From contig CAZLUP010000020.1 of NCBI GenBank assembly GCA_964562685.1, positions 1 through 64,000 of the forward strand: a stretch of DNA of 64,000 nt, read 5' to 3'. The position numbers and the translations under genes are program-made. The notes beneath the pieces are model-generated. The model was not told the origin of the DNA. It saw only the letters and a program-made list of their open reading frames with translations, and did not search any database. The DNA is from Stanieria sp964562685. GTDB taxonomy: Bacteria > Cyanobacteriota > Cyanobacteriia > Cyanobacteriales > Xenococcaceae. Shown piece after piece: positions 34,608 through 43,820 of this stretch (position 1 is its first letter; every line of letters begins with the position of its first letter).

Positions 34608-36362
34608 ATGTTGCATTTACTGAATTATTTTAAGAGTTGGTTAGTAGTTATCTTTGCGTTTACCAGTCTGACTTTAACTGCTTGTAGTCAGGTAATTGAA
34701 AACTCTCAAGCAACTCAAGTTCCCCAACTAGTCCAAGCAATTCTCAGCGATCCCAAAACTTTTAATCCCGTCTTATCTTCTGATGCTACCAGTAGCAGTG
34801 TGGGTAGTATGATTTTAGAGGGTTTAATCAAAGAAAACCCAATTACAGGCGAAAATGAACCAGCTTTAGCTGAATCTTGGGAAATTTCTGAAGATAAATT
34901 AAGTATTATTTTTACTCTCAAACCAGGTTTAAAGTGGTCTGATGATCATCCGTTAACAGCAGACGATGTAGTATTTAGCTACAACCAACTTTATCTAAAT
35001 GAAGAAATCCCCACAGGCGCGAGAGATGTAATTCGTATCGGTCAAAGTGGTGCTTTACCCAAGGTACGCAAACTCAACGATCTACAAGTAGAATTCACTA
35101 TTCCCGAACCTTTTGCACCATTTTTAGGTAGTACTAGTTTATCAATTTTACCAGCCCACATTCTTAAAGAAACTGTTGAGAAAAAAGACCAAAATGGTAA
35201 CCCTGTCTTTCTTTCTACTTGGTCAGTTGATACTCCTCCAGAAAAAATTGTTGCCAGTGGTGCTTATAAATTAAAAAGTTATGCCACTTCTCAACGAATT
35301 GTGTTTGAAAAAAATCCTAATTATTGGCAAAAAGACGAACAAGGTAATCAACTTCCTTATATTCAAAAAGTTATTTGGGAAATTGTCGAGTCCACAGATA
35401 CTTCTTTATTACAATTTCGTTCGGGTGGTTTAGATTCAATGGGGATTTCTCCTGACTATTTTTCCTTACTGAAAAAAGAAGAAAATCGGGGAAATTTTAC
35501 TATTTATAATGGCGGACCTGATTACGGAACTAACTTTATTGCTTTTAATTTAAATAAAGGAACGAAGGAAGGTAAACCTTTAGTTGGAGTTAATAAATCC
35601 CGTTGGTTTAATAATGTTAAATTTCGTCAAGCAATTTCCTATGCGATTGACCGCCAAAGAATGGTTAATAATATTTATCGAGGCTTAGGAGAACCACAAA
35701 CATCCCCAATTTCTGTCCAATCTCCTTACTATTATCAGGGTTTACAAGGTTATCCCTATAACCCAGATAAAGCCAAACAACTTCTGCAAGAGGCAGGATT
35801 TCAATATAATAATCAACAAGAATTATTAGATGCTGATGGTAACCGAGTTCGTTTTAGTTTAAATACTAATGCTGGTAATAAAATTAGGGAAGCAATGGGT
35901 TCACAAATCAAAGAAGATTTAGGCAAAATCGGTATCAAAGTTGATTTCAGTCCAATTGCTTTTAATGTTTTAGTAGACCGTTTAGATAACTCTTTAGAAT
36001 GGGAATGTATTTTGCTTGGTTTAACAGGGGGAAACGAACCGAATAACGGAGCAAATATTTGGTTTACTGATGGAAATCTTCATATGTTTAATCAAGATAA
36101 ACCAGGAATTGAAGGAAGAGAACTAGCAGATTGGGAAACAGAAATTAGTCAGCTTTTTATTAAGGGTGCTAGAGAATTAGATGAAGCTAAACGAAAGGAA
36201 ATTTATGCAGAAATCCAAAAAAAAGCCGAATATTATCTTCCTTTTATTTATCTAGTTAATCCTTTATCATTAGGTGCAGTACGTAATCATATTCAACCGA
36301 TCCAATATTCAGCTTTAGGTGGTGCATTTTGGAATTTAGAAGAATTAAAAATAATCGAATAA
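34608..36362 (+). CDS. Peptide/oligopeptide ABC transporter substrate-binding lipoprotein
   Basis: This SBP_bac_5 (OppA/DppA-like) protein of about 584 residues begins with a lipoprotein signal ending LTLTAC, so it should be lipid-anchored. The family hallmarks LKPGLKWSDDHPLTADDVVFS and KFRQAISYAIDRQRM are clear, and the late NPDKAKQLLQEAGF is also typical. It binds peptides, nickel or oligosaccharide-like ligands for an ABC importer; the ligand is not readable. No permease or ATPase genes are adjacent, so it is an orphan binding protein. The ATG at 34608, preceded by GAAGGG, was chosen over a TTG at 34605. Confidence 0.92.
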   Translation: MLHLLNYFKSWLVVIFAFTSLTLTACSQVIENSQATQVPQLVQAILSDPKTFNPVLSSDATSSSVGSMILEGLIKENPITGENEPALAESWEISEDKLSIIFTLKPGLKWSDDHPLTADDVVFSYNQLYLNEEIPTGARDVIRIGQSGALPKVRKLNDLQVEFTIPEPFAPFLGSTSLSILPAHILKETVEKKDQNGNPVFLSTWSVDTPPEKIVASGAYKLKSYATSQRIVFEKNPNYWQKDEQGNQLPYIQKVIWEIVESTDTSLLQFRSGGLDSMGISPDYFSLLKKEENRGNFTIYNGGPDYGTNFIAFNLNKGTKEGKPLVGVNKSRWFNNVKFRQAISYAIDRQRMVNNIYRGLGEPQTSPISVQSPYYYQGLQGYPYNPDKAKQLLQEAGFQYNNQQELLDADGNRVRFSLNTNAGNKIREAMGSQIKEDLGKIGIKVDFSPIAFNVLVDRLDNSLEWECILLGLTGGNEPNNGANIWFTDGNLHMFNQDKPGIEGRELADWETEISQLFIKGARELDEAKRKEIYAEIQKKAEYYLPFIYLVNPLSLGAVRNHIQPIQYSALGGAFWNLEELKIIE

Positions 36363-36434
36363 AAACGATCTCAATTAACTAAAATCTAATGCGATCGCTA
36401 TATCATGACTTACTAATTTTATTTTTAAATAAGA

Positions 36435-37808
36435 TTAAACATAGACAAATTGAGAACCATATAAATTAAGCCCAAATCTGTTTTGTACTTCCCCAATTCT
36501 TTCGGCAACACCAGAAGTTGTTGCGGTATAAAGTATCTCAGTTCCCCAACTATATTCTATTAATTGATAGTCACTTGAACTACCATGAAGCCTAATTTTA
36601 TCTTCCATGATATTAAAGTCAGTTATGATAGCTTTATCTTTAATTCCTTCTGTTTCAGTTCCTTTATAGTTGTAGTAAACTTTATTGACATCTCCTAAAA
36701 CAAAAATATCTGCTCCAGTACTACCAGTAAATCGATCTGTTTCGCCATAGCCTGAATTGGAAGGAGTAGGGCTAACACCAATTAAAAGATCATTCCCATT
36801 TCCACCTAATAGGATATCATTGCCTCTACCACCTATTATGATATCGTTACCATCGTGACCGAAAAGAGTATCATTTCCTGCTAAACCAAAGAGGCGGTCA
36901 TTACCTCCATAACCTTGAAGAGTTTGCTTGACCGCACTACCAACTAGATCGTCACTACTAGCTGTACCTTCAATCAGGCTACTATTCAAGTTCAAATTGT
37001 CTATGATTGAATCTGTATTAAGGTCAACTTTAACGTTTTGATTTCCAATGGTAACTGTTTGAATTGACCCTAACCGTTGACCCTCAAGAGAGAAAGTTAC
37101 TGAATAAGTACCAGCAGTTAAAGCAATTTGATAACCACCTGCATTCATCGTATTGATAACAAAACTTTTATTATCGGACTGACGTTTTGCTGTAACTCTA
37201 ATTCCACTAAGTCCTTCCCCTACAGAATAAAAATTATCATCGATAACTAAATCACTGTAAGCAACTCCAGTCAAAAAGATTGATGAACCAGAATAAGCAA
37301 AATTTTGCGTAGTCAGAACGGCATTATAAGTAGTGCCATTGTTAGTAAAAGTATCTTGTATTGCACCAATGCCAATTTCTCGAAAACTACCATTAAGAAT
37401 ATTGGCACGATGACCAGCACTCAAAAAAAGACCTTTATGTTGATCAGTAATATATTGAGTTACATTAGGCGTTCCTGTTGTACCTTTCCAAGCAACATTT
37501 TCACCCGCTCCCCAAGAACCAGTGAAACTATAACCAGCAGCAATCATCCGTTGACTAGGAGTGCTTCCGCCGTTTCCAGTATGGCTAAAAGTATTGGTGT
37601 CACTCATCCATTGGCTATGACTTCTAGCTGAATCAATTAGTAATAAGTTAAAAACTAAAGGTTGTTTCGGATCGCTAGTTATAGAACCCGAAATCAATCC
37701 TTGATTTAAATCTGTTAAACCATAACGTGTAGCTTCAGCATCAGGATTAAGACGAGCGCGGTTAACTAGTTCGAGCATATATTGCTCGTAAGCACTTGGT
37801 TGAGCCAT
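36435..37808 (-). CDS. Secreted CAP-domain protein with RTX repeats
   Basis: The 457-residue protein has an N-terminal CAP/SCP domain (residues ~5-165) with HSQWMSDTNTFSHTGNG, a GENVAW segment and the late GHRANILNGSFREIGIG. A beta-rich middle domain (170-270) follows, then four or five GGXGXDXXX calcium-binding nonapeptides (GGNDRLFGLAGNDTLFG and so on, about 295-345) and a C-terminal part rich in aromatic residues. There is no N-terminal signal peptide, consistent with type I secretion through the RTX C-terminus. No HlyB/HlyD genes are nearby. CAP domains in bacteria have poorly known roles. It lies inside the segment bracketed by the inverted 143-bp repeats. Confidence 0.88.
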   Translation of the reverse strand: MAQPSAYEQYMLELVNRARLNPDAEATRYGLTDLNQGLISGSITSDPKQPLVFNLLLIDSARSHSQWMSDTNTFSHTGNGGSTPSQRMIAAGYSFTGSWGAGENVAWKGTTGTPNVTQYITDQHKGLFLSAGHRANILNGSFREIGIGAIQDTFTNNGTTYNAVLTTQNFAYSGSSIFLTGVAYSDLVIDDNFYSVGEGLSGIRVTAKRQSDNKSFVINTMNAGGYQIALTAGTYSVTFSLEGQRLGSIQTVTIGNQNVKVDLNTDSIIDNLNLNSSLIEGTASSDDLVGSAVKQTLQGYGGNDRLFGLAGNDTLFGHDGNDIIIGGRGNDILLGGNGNDLLIGVSPTPSNSGYGETDRFTGSTGADIFVLGDVNKVYYNYKGTETEGIKDKAIITDFNIMEDKIRLHGSSSDYQLIEYSWGTEILYTATTSGVAERIGEVQNRFGLNLYGSQFVYV

Positions 37809-38071
37809 ATTATTTTAATTTTTAAATATTTGAGGATTTGACATTATTTTTGTCTTAATTGAATTCAATCTTGGCATACTAAACATTAATTTATTATCAA
37901 TTTCAAGCGAGAAAAAATATTTTTTTTATAATTTTTTTGTGTTGAATTATTTAATTAATCTTGTAGTAATTATTTAGTAAATATCACTGTTTGGCTCAAG
38001 TGATATTTGGCAATTACAGTTTTTTTAAAGTAATATTACCTAACAAGTAAAAGCTTATTTTTCACGAGAAA

Positions 38072-38214
38072 TAAGTAGGAATGCAAAATTAAATACACTG
38101 GTGAAGAAAAAAAATAGGGAACAGGGAATAGCCATCACTCACCAGTTATCAGTTTGATTTTGAACTATGAACTATGAACTATTGTTTTGTGTAATTGATT
38201 CTGCCTATGTACTT
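38072..38214 (+). repeat. 143-bp inverted repeat, copy B
   Basis: Reverse complement of 31338-31480, differing mainly by two short duplications (here GAACTAT is repeated). The high similarity of noncoding copies 6.6 kb apart suggests recent duplication or gene conversion. It is followed within 40 bp by a 28-bp palindrome. Confidence 0.85.
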
Positions 38215-38252
38215 ATAGCAGTACAAGTGATGATTAGGATATTGCATTAAGC

Positions 38253-38280
38253 GTAGGAGCGAATGGGCATTCGCCCTTAC
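38253..38280. repeat. 28-bp palindromic repeat, copy 3
   Basis: The unit begins GTAGGAGCGAATG and ends CATTCGCCCTTAC. The arms CGAATG/CATTCG differ from other copies but still pair with each other. Confidence 0.7.
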
Positions 38281-38446
38281 AAAATTGTTGTATCCTAATC
38301 CGATAGCGTATCGCTATAAAATTAATACCAATTCTCAAAAATAGTTGGAGAGATTATCTTGAAAATTGTAGGTTGGGGAGTCACTGCGTTGCGAAGGTTG
38401 CCGAGGGGCTGTCATTTGATGTTGGGGGACATAGATAACTTCTGCT

Positions 38447-40135
38447 TTACTGAACGGTTTTAATTACTGGTAAATGACTCAAAGGTACGGTAAAAGTCAC
38501 AGTAGAACCTAAACCTTCACCCATACTATAAAAAGAAATTGTGCCACCCATCGCTTCGATCAATTTTTGCGAAATTGCTAAACCTAAACCAGTACCACCA
38601 TAAGATTTAGTTCGGGAACCATCTACTTGAAAGAAATTTTCAAACAATTTATCTTGTTTTTCTAAAGATACGCCAATCCCTGTATCTGCAACACTGATTT
38701 TTACTAAACCAGGAAACTCTCGCTCTTGAATATTAGTTTTCTTTTTGCTAATTTCTGCACTAATAACAATTCCACCTTCGTGGGTAAATTTAATCGCATT
38801 ACCTACCAGATTCAGCATTACCTGAAGTAAACGTTGATAATTACCAAAGAGTGTTACAGGGGTAAGAGTAGCAGGAAATTTAAGCTGGAGACTGAGATGT
38901 TTTTGTTCTGCTTGAGTACGAATGAGGTTGTCAACGTCTTGAAATAATTCATCTAACTCTACTTCAGTTAATTCTAATTCCATTTTTCCTGCTTCAATTT
39001 TGGCAATATCAAGGATGTCATTAATCAAATTGAGCAAGTGAATTGAAGATTTGTAAGCTTCTTGGATAAATTCTTGTTGTTCTTCGGGATCGTCTGCCAT
39101 TCCTTCCAACAGCAGCTTGAGAAAGCCGATGATGCCATTGAGGGGGGTACGAAGTTCGTGAGAAGTGTTGGCTAAAAAATCACTTTTGAGGCGGTTAGCT
39201 TCTTCAGCCTTAAAACTAGCCTGTTCTAATTCTTGATAAAGTTGAGCATGAGCGATCGCAGTACCCACTTGTTCGGCTAGATCTTGTAATAATTCCATTT
39301 CTGCCACAGTCCAATAACGATAGCGATCGCATTGTTGCAGACAAATTAGGGCATTTTCCTGATTATTATAAGCAGTGGAAACTACCAAAACTGATTTTTG
39401 TTGGTAAGCATCATTGTCTAACAAATCTACAGCGACAGGATAACGAGATTTAAGAGCTTGCCGTAGGTAAAGTTCTGCTTTCCAATTGAGACTTAATCCC
39501 AACATCGAACTATAACCTGTTTGAAGATATTCAGCTTCTACTTTTAGCTCTTTTTTAGTAGAACAATAAGAAAGAATTAAACAACGACTAACTGAAAGTG
39601 CGCTACCAAGACTATTGACTGTTTCTTGCCAAATGGTATCAAGATCGAGACTGCAACGAATTTTACGAGAGATCTGTTTCAGAAGTTTATGATAACTATA
39701 AAGCGGTAAATTGCCTCCGCTATTGATCAAGGATGTTTCTAAATCTTTGAGAAGATGTCCCATCACTAATACAGACATTGATTCTCCCTGAGAAGGCAAA
39801 ATTGGACTAATAACCAACTCAAAAGGGAAAAATTGCTCTTGATATTGGAACAAACAATAACATTGTTCTGGAATCCGTCTTTGAATAACTCGCAGAATTT
39901 TTTGATAGTATGCTTGGGTATCTATCGGCGTAAAAATTTCTTCTAAAGCTGAACCAATAACCTGCTCTTGGTTTAAGCCGATTGCTTTGCCTCCTTCCCA
40001 CCAAAAAGAAAGATACTTACCAAAACGGTCTTGAGTATAAACCAATTCTGCTCCTAAATGTTGCCAATAAATTGTACTGGCTTGTGTAGGAGCAATTTGA
40101 CTATTAACAAGTTCTGAATTAAATCCAGTGAACAT
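38447..40135 (-). CDS. PAS-GAF sensor histidine kinase
   Basis: This 562-residue cytosolic sensor has a PAS-like region (about 15-130), a GAF domain (about 165-305) and a coiled linker. The HisKA domain has the phospho-acceptor His near residue 328 (ANTSHELRTPLNGI), and the HATPase domain has an N-box NLVGNAIKFTHEGG, DTGIGVSLEKQ and GTGLGLAISQKL. There is no membrane segment or receiver domain, so it should signal to a separate response regulator, none of which is adjacent. GAF domains often bind cyclic nucleotides or bilins; the Cys expected for bilin attachment is not evident. The ATG follows an in-frame stop, so the start is secure. Confidence 0.9.
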   Translation of the reverse strand: MFTGFNSELVNSQIAPTQASTIYWQHLGAELVYTQDRFGKYLSFWWEGGKAIGLNQEQVIGSALEEIFTPIDTQAYYQKILRVIQRRIPEQCYCLFQYQEQFFPFELVISPILPSQGESMSVLVMGHLLKDLETSLINSGGNLPLYSYHKLLKQISRKIRCSLDLDTIWQETVNSLGSALSVSRCLILSYCSTKKELKVEAEYLQTGYSSMLGLSLNWKAELYLRQALKSRYPVAVDLLDNDAYQQKSVLVVSTAYNNQENALICLQQCDRYRYWTVAEMELLQDLAEQVGTAIAHAQLYQELEQASFKAEEANRLKSDFLANTSHELRTPLNGIIGFLKLLLEGMADDPEEQQEFIQEAYKSSIHLLNLINDILDIAKIEAGKMELELTEVELDELFQDVDNLIRTQAEQKHLSLQLKFPATLTPVTLFGNYQRLLQVMLNLVGNAIKFTHEGGIVISAEISKKKTNIQEREFPGLVKISVADTGIGVSLEKQDKLFENFFQVDGSRTKSYGGTGLGLAISQKLIEAMGGTISFYSMGEGLGSTVTFTVPLSHLPVIKTVQ

Positions 40136-40503
40136 TAGCAGGTAGTTTCAGGGTTGAAGTTGACGGCTGTGGCTGCTGAACCAAGTTTGGCAGATCTAAT
40201 CGCCGTGTTGACACAGTTCAAGCAAAATCTGCCGTGAGAAGGCAAAGTACCTTAAACTTCAGAATAGAGCCGAGTTGGAATCTCTGATTAACTACAAGTT
40301 CTACTTATCAAAAGCGAAAAGCAGCTAACCAAGTTAATGTTTTTATCCTTTTGTTCAAGGCAGTATTTTCGACCCAAATCAAAATGTCAGCCTCTTCCCT
40401 GAAACTATAACCTATAGATATCTCAGGTAGCGATATCTAAATTAAATTTCAGTAGTGAATATTAGTAATAATCCTTACTCTAACTACTGCTGGTGCAATT
40501 ATT
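40136..40503. other. Intergenic region with possible structured leader
   Basis: About 370 bases between two minus-strand genes. The part from 40140 to 40270 is more GC-rich than usual and contains inverted segments, for example GGCAGAT (near 40190) and ATCTGCC (near 40226). It would be the 5' leader of the histidine kinase mRNA. I recognise no known riboswitch. The rest is featureless. Confidence 0.3.
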
Positions 40504-40734
40504 TTAATCGTTCCATTCACCTCTCGGTGGTAAAGGTGGATTACGACGAAAAGTACGAGTAAGATCTTGATCGGTTTCTCGTTCGCCTCTGAGCCATTGT
40601 TTAATAGCAGTTTCTATAACTCGACTAGGATCATTGGTTAGATGCTTAATCTGTTCTAAAGTTTCTGCATCTAGTTGGATGGATATTTCTACTTTTTCGG
40701 CAGAACGTTCGTGCTGCACGGCATTATCGTTCAT
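40504..40734 (-). CDS. Small ribbon-helix-helix-like protein
   Basis: The 76-residue protein has a beta-strand and two helices, VEISIQLDAETLEQIKHL then PSRVIETAIKQWLRG, fitting the ribbon-helix-helix pattern of small DNA-binding repressors and antitoxins. The C-terminal tail is basic and proline-rich (TRTFRRNPPLPPRG). No toxin partner is adjacent. It is likely a transcription factor or orphan antitoxin. The gene diverges from lepA with a 164-bp gap, so it could regulate that region. The family assignment is by pattern only. Confidence 0.6.
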   Translation of the reverse strand: MNDNAVQHERSAEKVEISIQLDAETLEQIKHLTNDPSRVIETAIKQWLRGERETDQDLTRTFRRNPPLPPRGEWND

Positions 40735-40898
40735 AGGCTTTGTTTGCTTGCTCTAGTAAGTATTGTAACTGTTATGACTAAATCTATAACTAATTAAATT
40801 CGGATAAAATCAAGAGATAGTAGAAGATTAAATAAATTCAACATTAAAATAGTTTAAGTATTACTAATTTTTACTTATCCCTAATTAAGCGTTCTTAT

Positions 40899-42710
40899 AT
40901 GACCGACGTTCCCGTCTCTCAAATTCGTAACTTCTCTATTATTGCTCACATCGACCACGGTAAATCCACTCTAGCAGATCGGATGCTACAGCAGACTGGT
41001 ACAGTCAACGCTAGAGAAATGAAAGAGCAATTCCTCGACAATATGGATTTAGAAAGGGAACGGGGAATTACAATTAAGCTACAAGCTGCTAGGATGAATT
41101 ATCTGGCTAAAGATGGTCAGCAATACGTAATTAATCTGATTGATACTCCTGGACACGTAGATTTTTCTTATGAAGTATCTCGTTCTTTAGCTGCCTGTGA
41201 AGGAGCTTTGTTGGTAGTAGATGCTTCTCAAGGAGTAGAAGCACAGACTTTAGCAAATGTTTATCTGGCTTTAGAAAACGATTTAGAAATTATTCCTGTT
41301 TTAAATAAAATTGATTTACCTGGTGCTGAACCAGAACGAGTCGCCCACGAAATTGAAGATGTCATTGGTTTAGACTGTAGCAACATTATTAAGGCTTCTG
41401 CTAAAGCAGGAATTGGCATTGATGAAATTTTAGAATCGATTGTTCATCTAGTACCTCCACCACGGGATACTGTAGATCAACCTCTACGAGCATTGATTTT
41501 TGATAGTTATTACGATGCTTATCGCGGGGTAATCGTCTATTTCCGAGTCATGGATGGTAAAGTTAAAAAAGGCGATCGCGTTCGCTTAATGGCTTCGGGA
41601 AAAGAATACGAAATTGATGAACTTGGCGTACTTTCTCCTAATCAAATCCAAGTCGATGAACTTCATGCAGGAGAAGTAGGATATATTGCTGCTGCGATCA
41701 AAACCGTAGAAGATGCACGGGTTGGGGATACTATTACTTTGGCTCAAAAACCAGCTAAAGAACCTTTACCAGGCTACACTGAAGCTAAACCAATGGTTTT
41801 CTGTGGTTTGTTTCCTACCGATTCGGATCAATACGAAGATTTGCGGGATGCTTTAGAAAAATTAAAACTCAATGATGCTGCTCTTTCCTATGAACCAGAA
41901 ACCTCTAGTGCGATGGGATTTGGTTTCCGTTGCGGTTTCTTGGGTTTACTGCACATGGAAATCGTTCAGGAAAGATTAGAACGAGAATATAATCTGGAGT
42001 TAATCACCACTGCACCATCAGTAATTTATCGCGTGACAACTGTAGATGGAGCAGTGATTGAAATTGATAATCCTAGTTTACTGCCACCACCACAAAAACG
42101 GGTCAAAATCGAAGAACCTTATATCAAGATCGAAATTGTCACGCCTGAAAGCTTTGTCGGGACTTTAATGGATTTGTGTCAAACTAGACGCGGTGTCTTT
42201 ACAGATATGAAATATTTTACTCAAAGCCGTACTTGCCTGATTTATGAGTTGCCCTTAGCAGAAGTAGTAACCGACTTTTTCGATCAGCTTAAATCTCGTT
42301 CTCGCGGTTATGCCAGCATGGAGTATAGTTTGCTTGGTTATCGCGAAAATGATTTAGTTAAGTTAGATATTTTGGTTAATGGCGATGGAGTAGACGCTCT
42401 TTCCACGATTGTTCACCGTGATAAAGCTTATTATGTAGGTCGGGCATTAACAGAAAAATTAAAAGAATTAATTCCCCGTCATCAATTCAAAGTGCCAATT
42501 CAAGCTGCGATCGGTGCTAAAATCATCGCTAGCGAACATATACCTGCTTTGCGAAAGGATGTTTTAGCTAAGTGTTACGGTGGTGACATCTCACGGAAAA
42601 AGAAATTACTCCAAAAGCAAGCAAAAGGTAAGAAACGGATGAAAGCGATTGGTACAGTAGATGTTCCGCAAGAGGCTTTTATGGCTGTTTTAAAACTAGA
42701 ACAACAATAA
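40899..42710 (+). CDS. lepA: Elongation factor 4 (LepA)
   Basis: LepA is a ribosome-dependent GTPase that back-translocates or helps ribosome assembly. The 603-residue protein has G1 AHIDHGKST at residues 17-25, G2/G3 ERGITIKLQAARM and DTPGHVDFSYEV, and G4 NKIDLPGAEP. The unique LepA C-terminal domain ends with RKKKLLQKQAKGKKRMKAIG, which EF-G lacks. Length and motifs are canonical. It is preceded by a divergent small RHH-like gene and followed by a 480-bp repeat-containing gap. A hairpin at 42927-42961 may end its transcript. Confidence 0.97.
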   Translation: MTDVPVSQIRNFSIIAHIDHGKSTLADRMLQQTGTVNAREMKEQFLDNMDLERERGITIKLQAARMNYLAKDGQQYVINLIDTPGHVDFSYEVSRSLAACEGALLVVDASQGVEAQTLANVYLALENDLEIIPVLNKIDLPGAEPERVAHEIEDVIGLDCSNIIKASAKAGIGIDEILESIVHLVPPPRDTVDQPLRALIFDSYYDAYRGVIVYFRVMDGKVKKGDRVRLMASGKEYEIDELGVLSPNQIQVDELHAGEVGYIAAAIKTVEDARVGDTITLAQKPAKEPLPGYTEAKPMVFCGLFPTDSDQYEDLRDALEKLKLNDAALSYEPETSSAMGFGFRCGFLGLLHMEIVQERLEREYNLELITTAPSVIYRVTTVDGAVIEIDNPSLLPPPQKRVKIEEPYIKIEIVTPESFVGTLMDLCQTRRGVFTDMKYFTQSRTCLIYELPLAEVVTDFFDQLKSRSRGYASMEYSLLGYRENDLVKLDILVNGDGVDALSTIVHRDKAYYVGRALTEKLKELIPRHQFKVPIQAAIGAKIIASEHIPALRKDVLAKCYGGDISRKKKLLQKQAKGKKRMKAIGTVDVPQEAFMAVLKLEQQ

Positions 42711-42926
42711 ACGTTGAAAAACATTTATAGCAGTTCTCACTTCTATGAGGCACATCCTAAGATATAGATTTGGTTGAGACGTACGGTAGTGCGCTTCGCT
42801 TAGCTTGATTGCTACTTTTTACTTCCTGATCAAGGAGTGTACCTTACTAATATGAGAAACGCTATAATTGTTGCTGACACAGCCTAATTAATTGTGTTTC
42901 ACCACAATATTAAATATCTTTACAAG

Positions 42927-42961
42927 CCTGAGAAGAAAAAATTAACCCTATTTCTCTCAGG
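42927..42961 (+). terminator. Possible terminator downstream of lepA
   Basis: CCTGAGA at 42927 pairs with TCTCAGG at 42955; the stem extends with GAAA/TTTC around a bulge. AAAATTTTTATA follows on the plus strand. It lies 217 bp after the lepA stop. Confidence 0.45.
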
Positions 42962-43030
42962 TAAAATTTTTATAGCAGTTTTTAAGTTTCATAGCATTAC
43001 GAATAAAGATTAGGAAAAAAAACATCAACT

Positions 43031-43058
43031 GTAGGGATAATTCATGAATTATTTCTAC
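43031..43058. repeat. 28-bp palindromic repeat, copy 4 (eroded)
   Basis: It begins GTAGGGATAATTC and ends GAATTATTTCTAC, matching the arms of the copy at 12903 but with several substitutions that weaken the outer stem. Confidence 0.6.
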
Positions 43059-43188
43059 TTATACAGAATTATTTCTATATTCTTGATTTACTAGCTCCCG
43101 AACTCAACTATCTAATTAATAGATTGATAACAGAAAAAACATTTCAAGAAGCAATTAGAAATTAGCTAATAAAATCATTAAATTAAAT

Positions 43189-43728
43189 ATGACTTCCCAA
43201 ACCGAAATATCAACTCTTGCTAATCTAGACTACATTGCTTATCTGAATGAGGAAGGTAGTCTTCAGGAAGATTTTCAAGGAAAAATAGGTGTTTATGCAA
43301 TTTTTGACCAAGAAAAAATCTTACAATTTATTGGTTATTCTCGCGATATTTATCTGAGTCTGAAACAACATTTAGTTCGTCAACCTCAAAGTTGTTATTG
43401 GTTGAAAATACAAACTATTGCTCGTCCTAGCCGAACTATTTTAGAAGAAATACGTCAAACCTGGATCTCAGAAAATGGAAAAATTCCTCTTGGTAATGGC
43501 GAACAAGAAGTTCTGTGGAATCAACCGATTGATACTAAATTTGCTATGACAGAAGAAGAAAAGGCACAATATCAAACAAGTGATGAATTAAGACAAATTA
43601 AAATTTTAAAAAAAGTTGCTAGAAGAAGAGAAGAAGAAGTCAAGGAACAATTGAAACAAAGAGGGGTCAGAATGGATATCCGTTTTAATCCTAAACTTAA
43701 AGAACAGGGTCTATTAGACTTAAAATAA
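43189..43728 (+). CDS. GIY-YIG domain protein
   Basis: The 179-residue protein carries a GIY-YIG nuclease-like core at about residues 30-90: IGVYAIFDQEKILQFIGYSRDIYLSLKQH. The paired GVY and FIGYS strands correspond to GIY and YIG, with an Arg (SRDI) in the expected place. A conserved charged C-terminal helix follows (EKAQYQTSDELRQIKILKKV). GIY-YIG proteins cut DNA in repair, restriction or homing. In this plant/cyanobacterial-type stand-alone family the activity is unproven. It is followed 90 bp later by a kinase gene on the same strand. Confidence 0.78.
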   Translation: MTSQTEISTLANLDYIAYLNEEGSLQEDFQGKIGVYAIFDQEKILQFIGYSRDIYLSLKQHLVRQPQSCYWLKIQTIARPSRTILEEIRQTWISENGKIPLGNGEQEVLWNQPIDTKFAMTEEEKAQYQTSDELRQIKILKKVARRREEEVKEQLKQRGVRMDIRFNPKLKEQGLLDLK

Positions 43729-43820
43729 TCATTTTGATCAATAAATAATTGTACAAACAAGACATTGGTTGATCCCTAATCGATCATAGAGAATATCTCT
43801 AACTGATAACTGGTAATTGT

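Larger units (their letters stand above)
37809..38446. other. Repeat-rich intergenic region
   Basis: About 640 bases without a gene. It holds the inverted 143-bp repeat copy B (38072-38214) and one 28-bp palindrome (38253-38280). The remainder is AT-rich and should include the promoter of the CAP/RTX gene. Confidence 0.5.
42711..43188. other. Intergenic region with hairpin, palindrome and a gene scrap
   Basis: Besides the hairpin at 42927 and the palindrome at 43031, the stretch 43081-43164 reads in one frame as LDLLAPELNYLINRLITEK and onward to AIRN-stop with no start codon. It may be the eroded tail of a lost gene, of unrecognised family. The remaining DNA is AT-rich. Confidence 0.35.
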
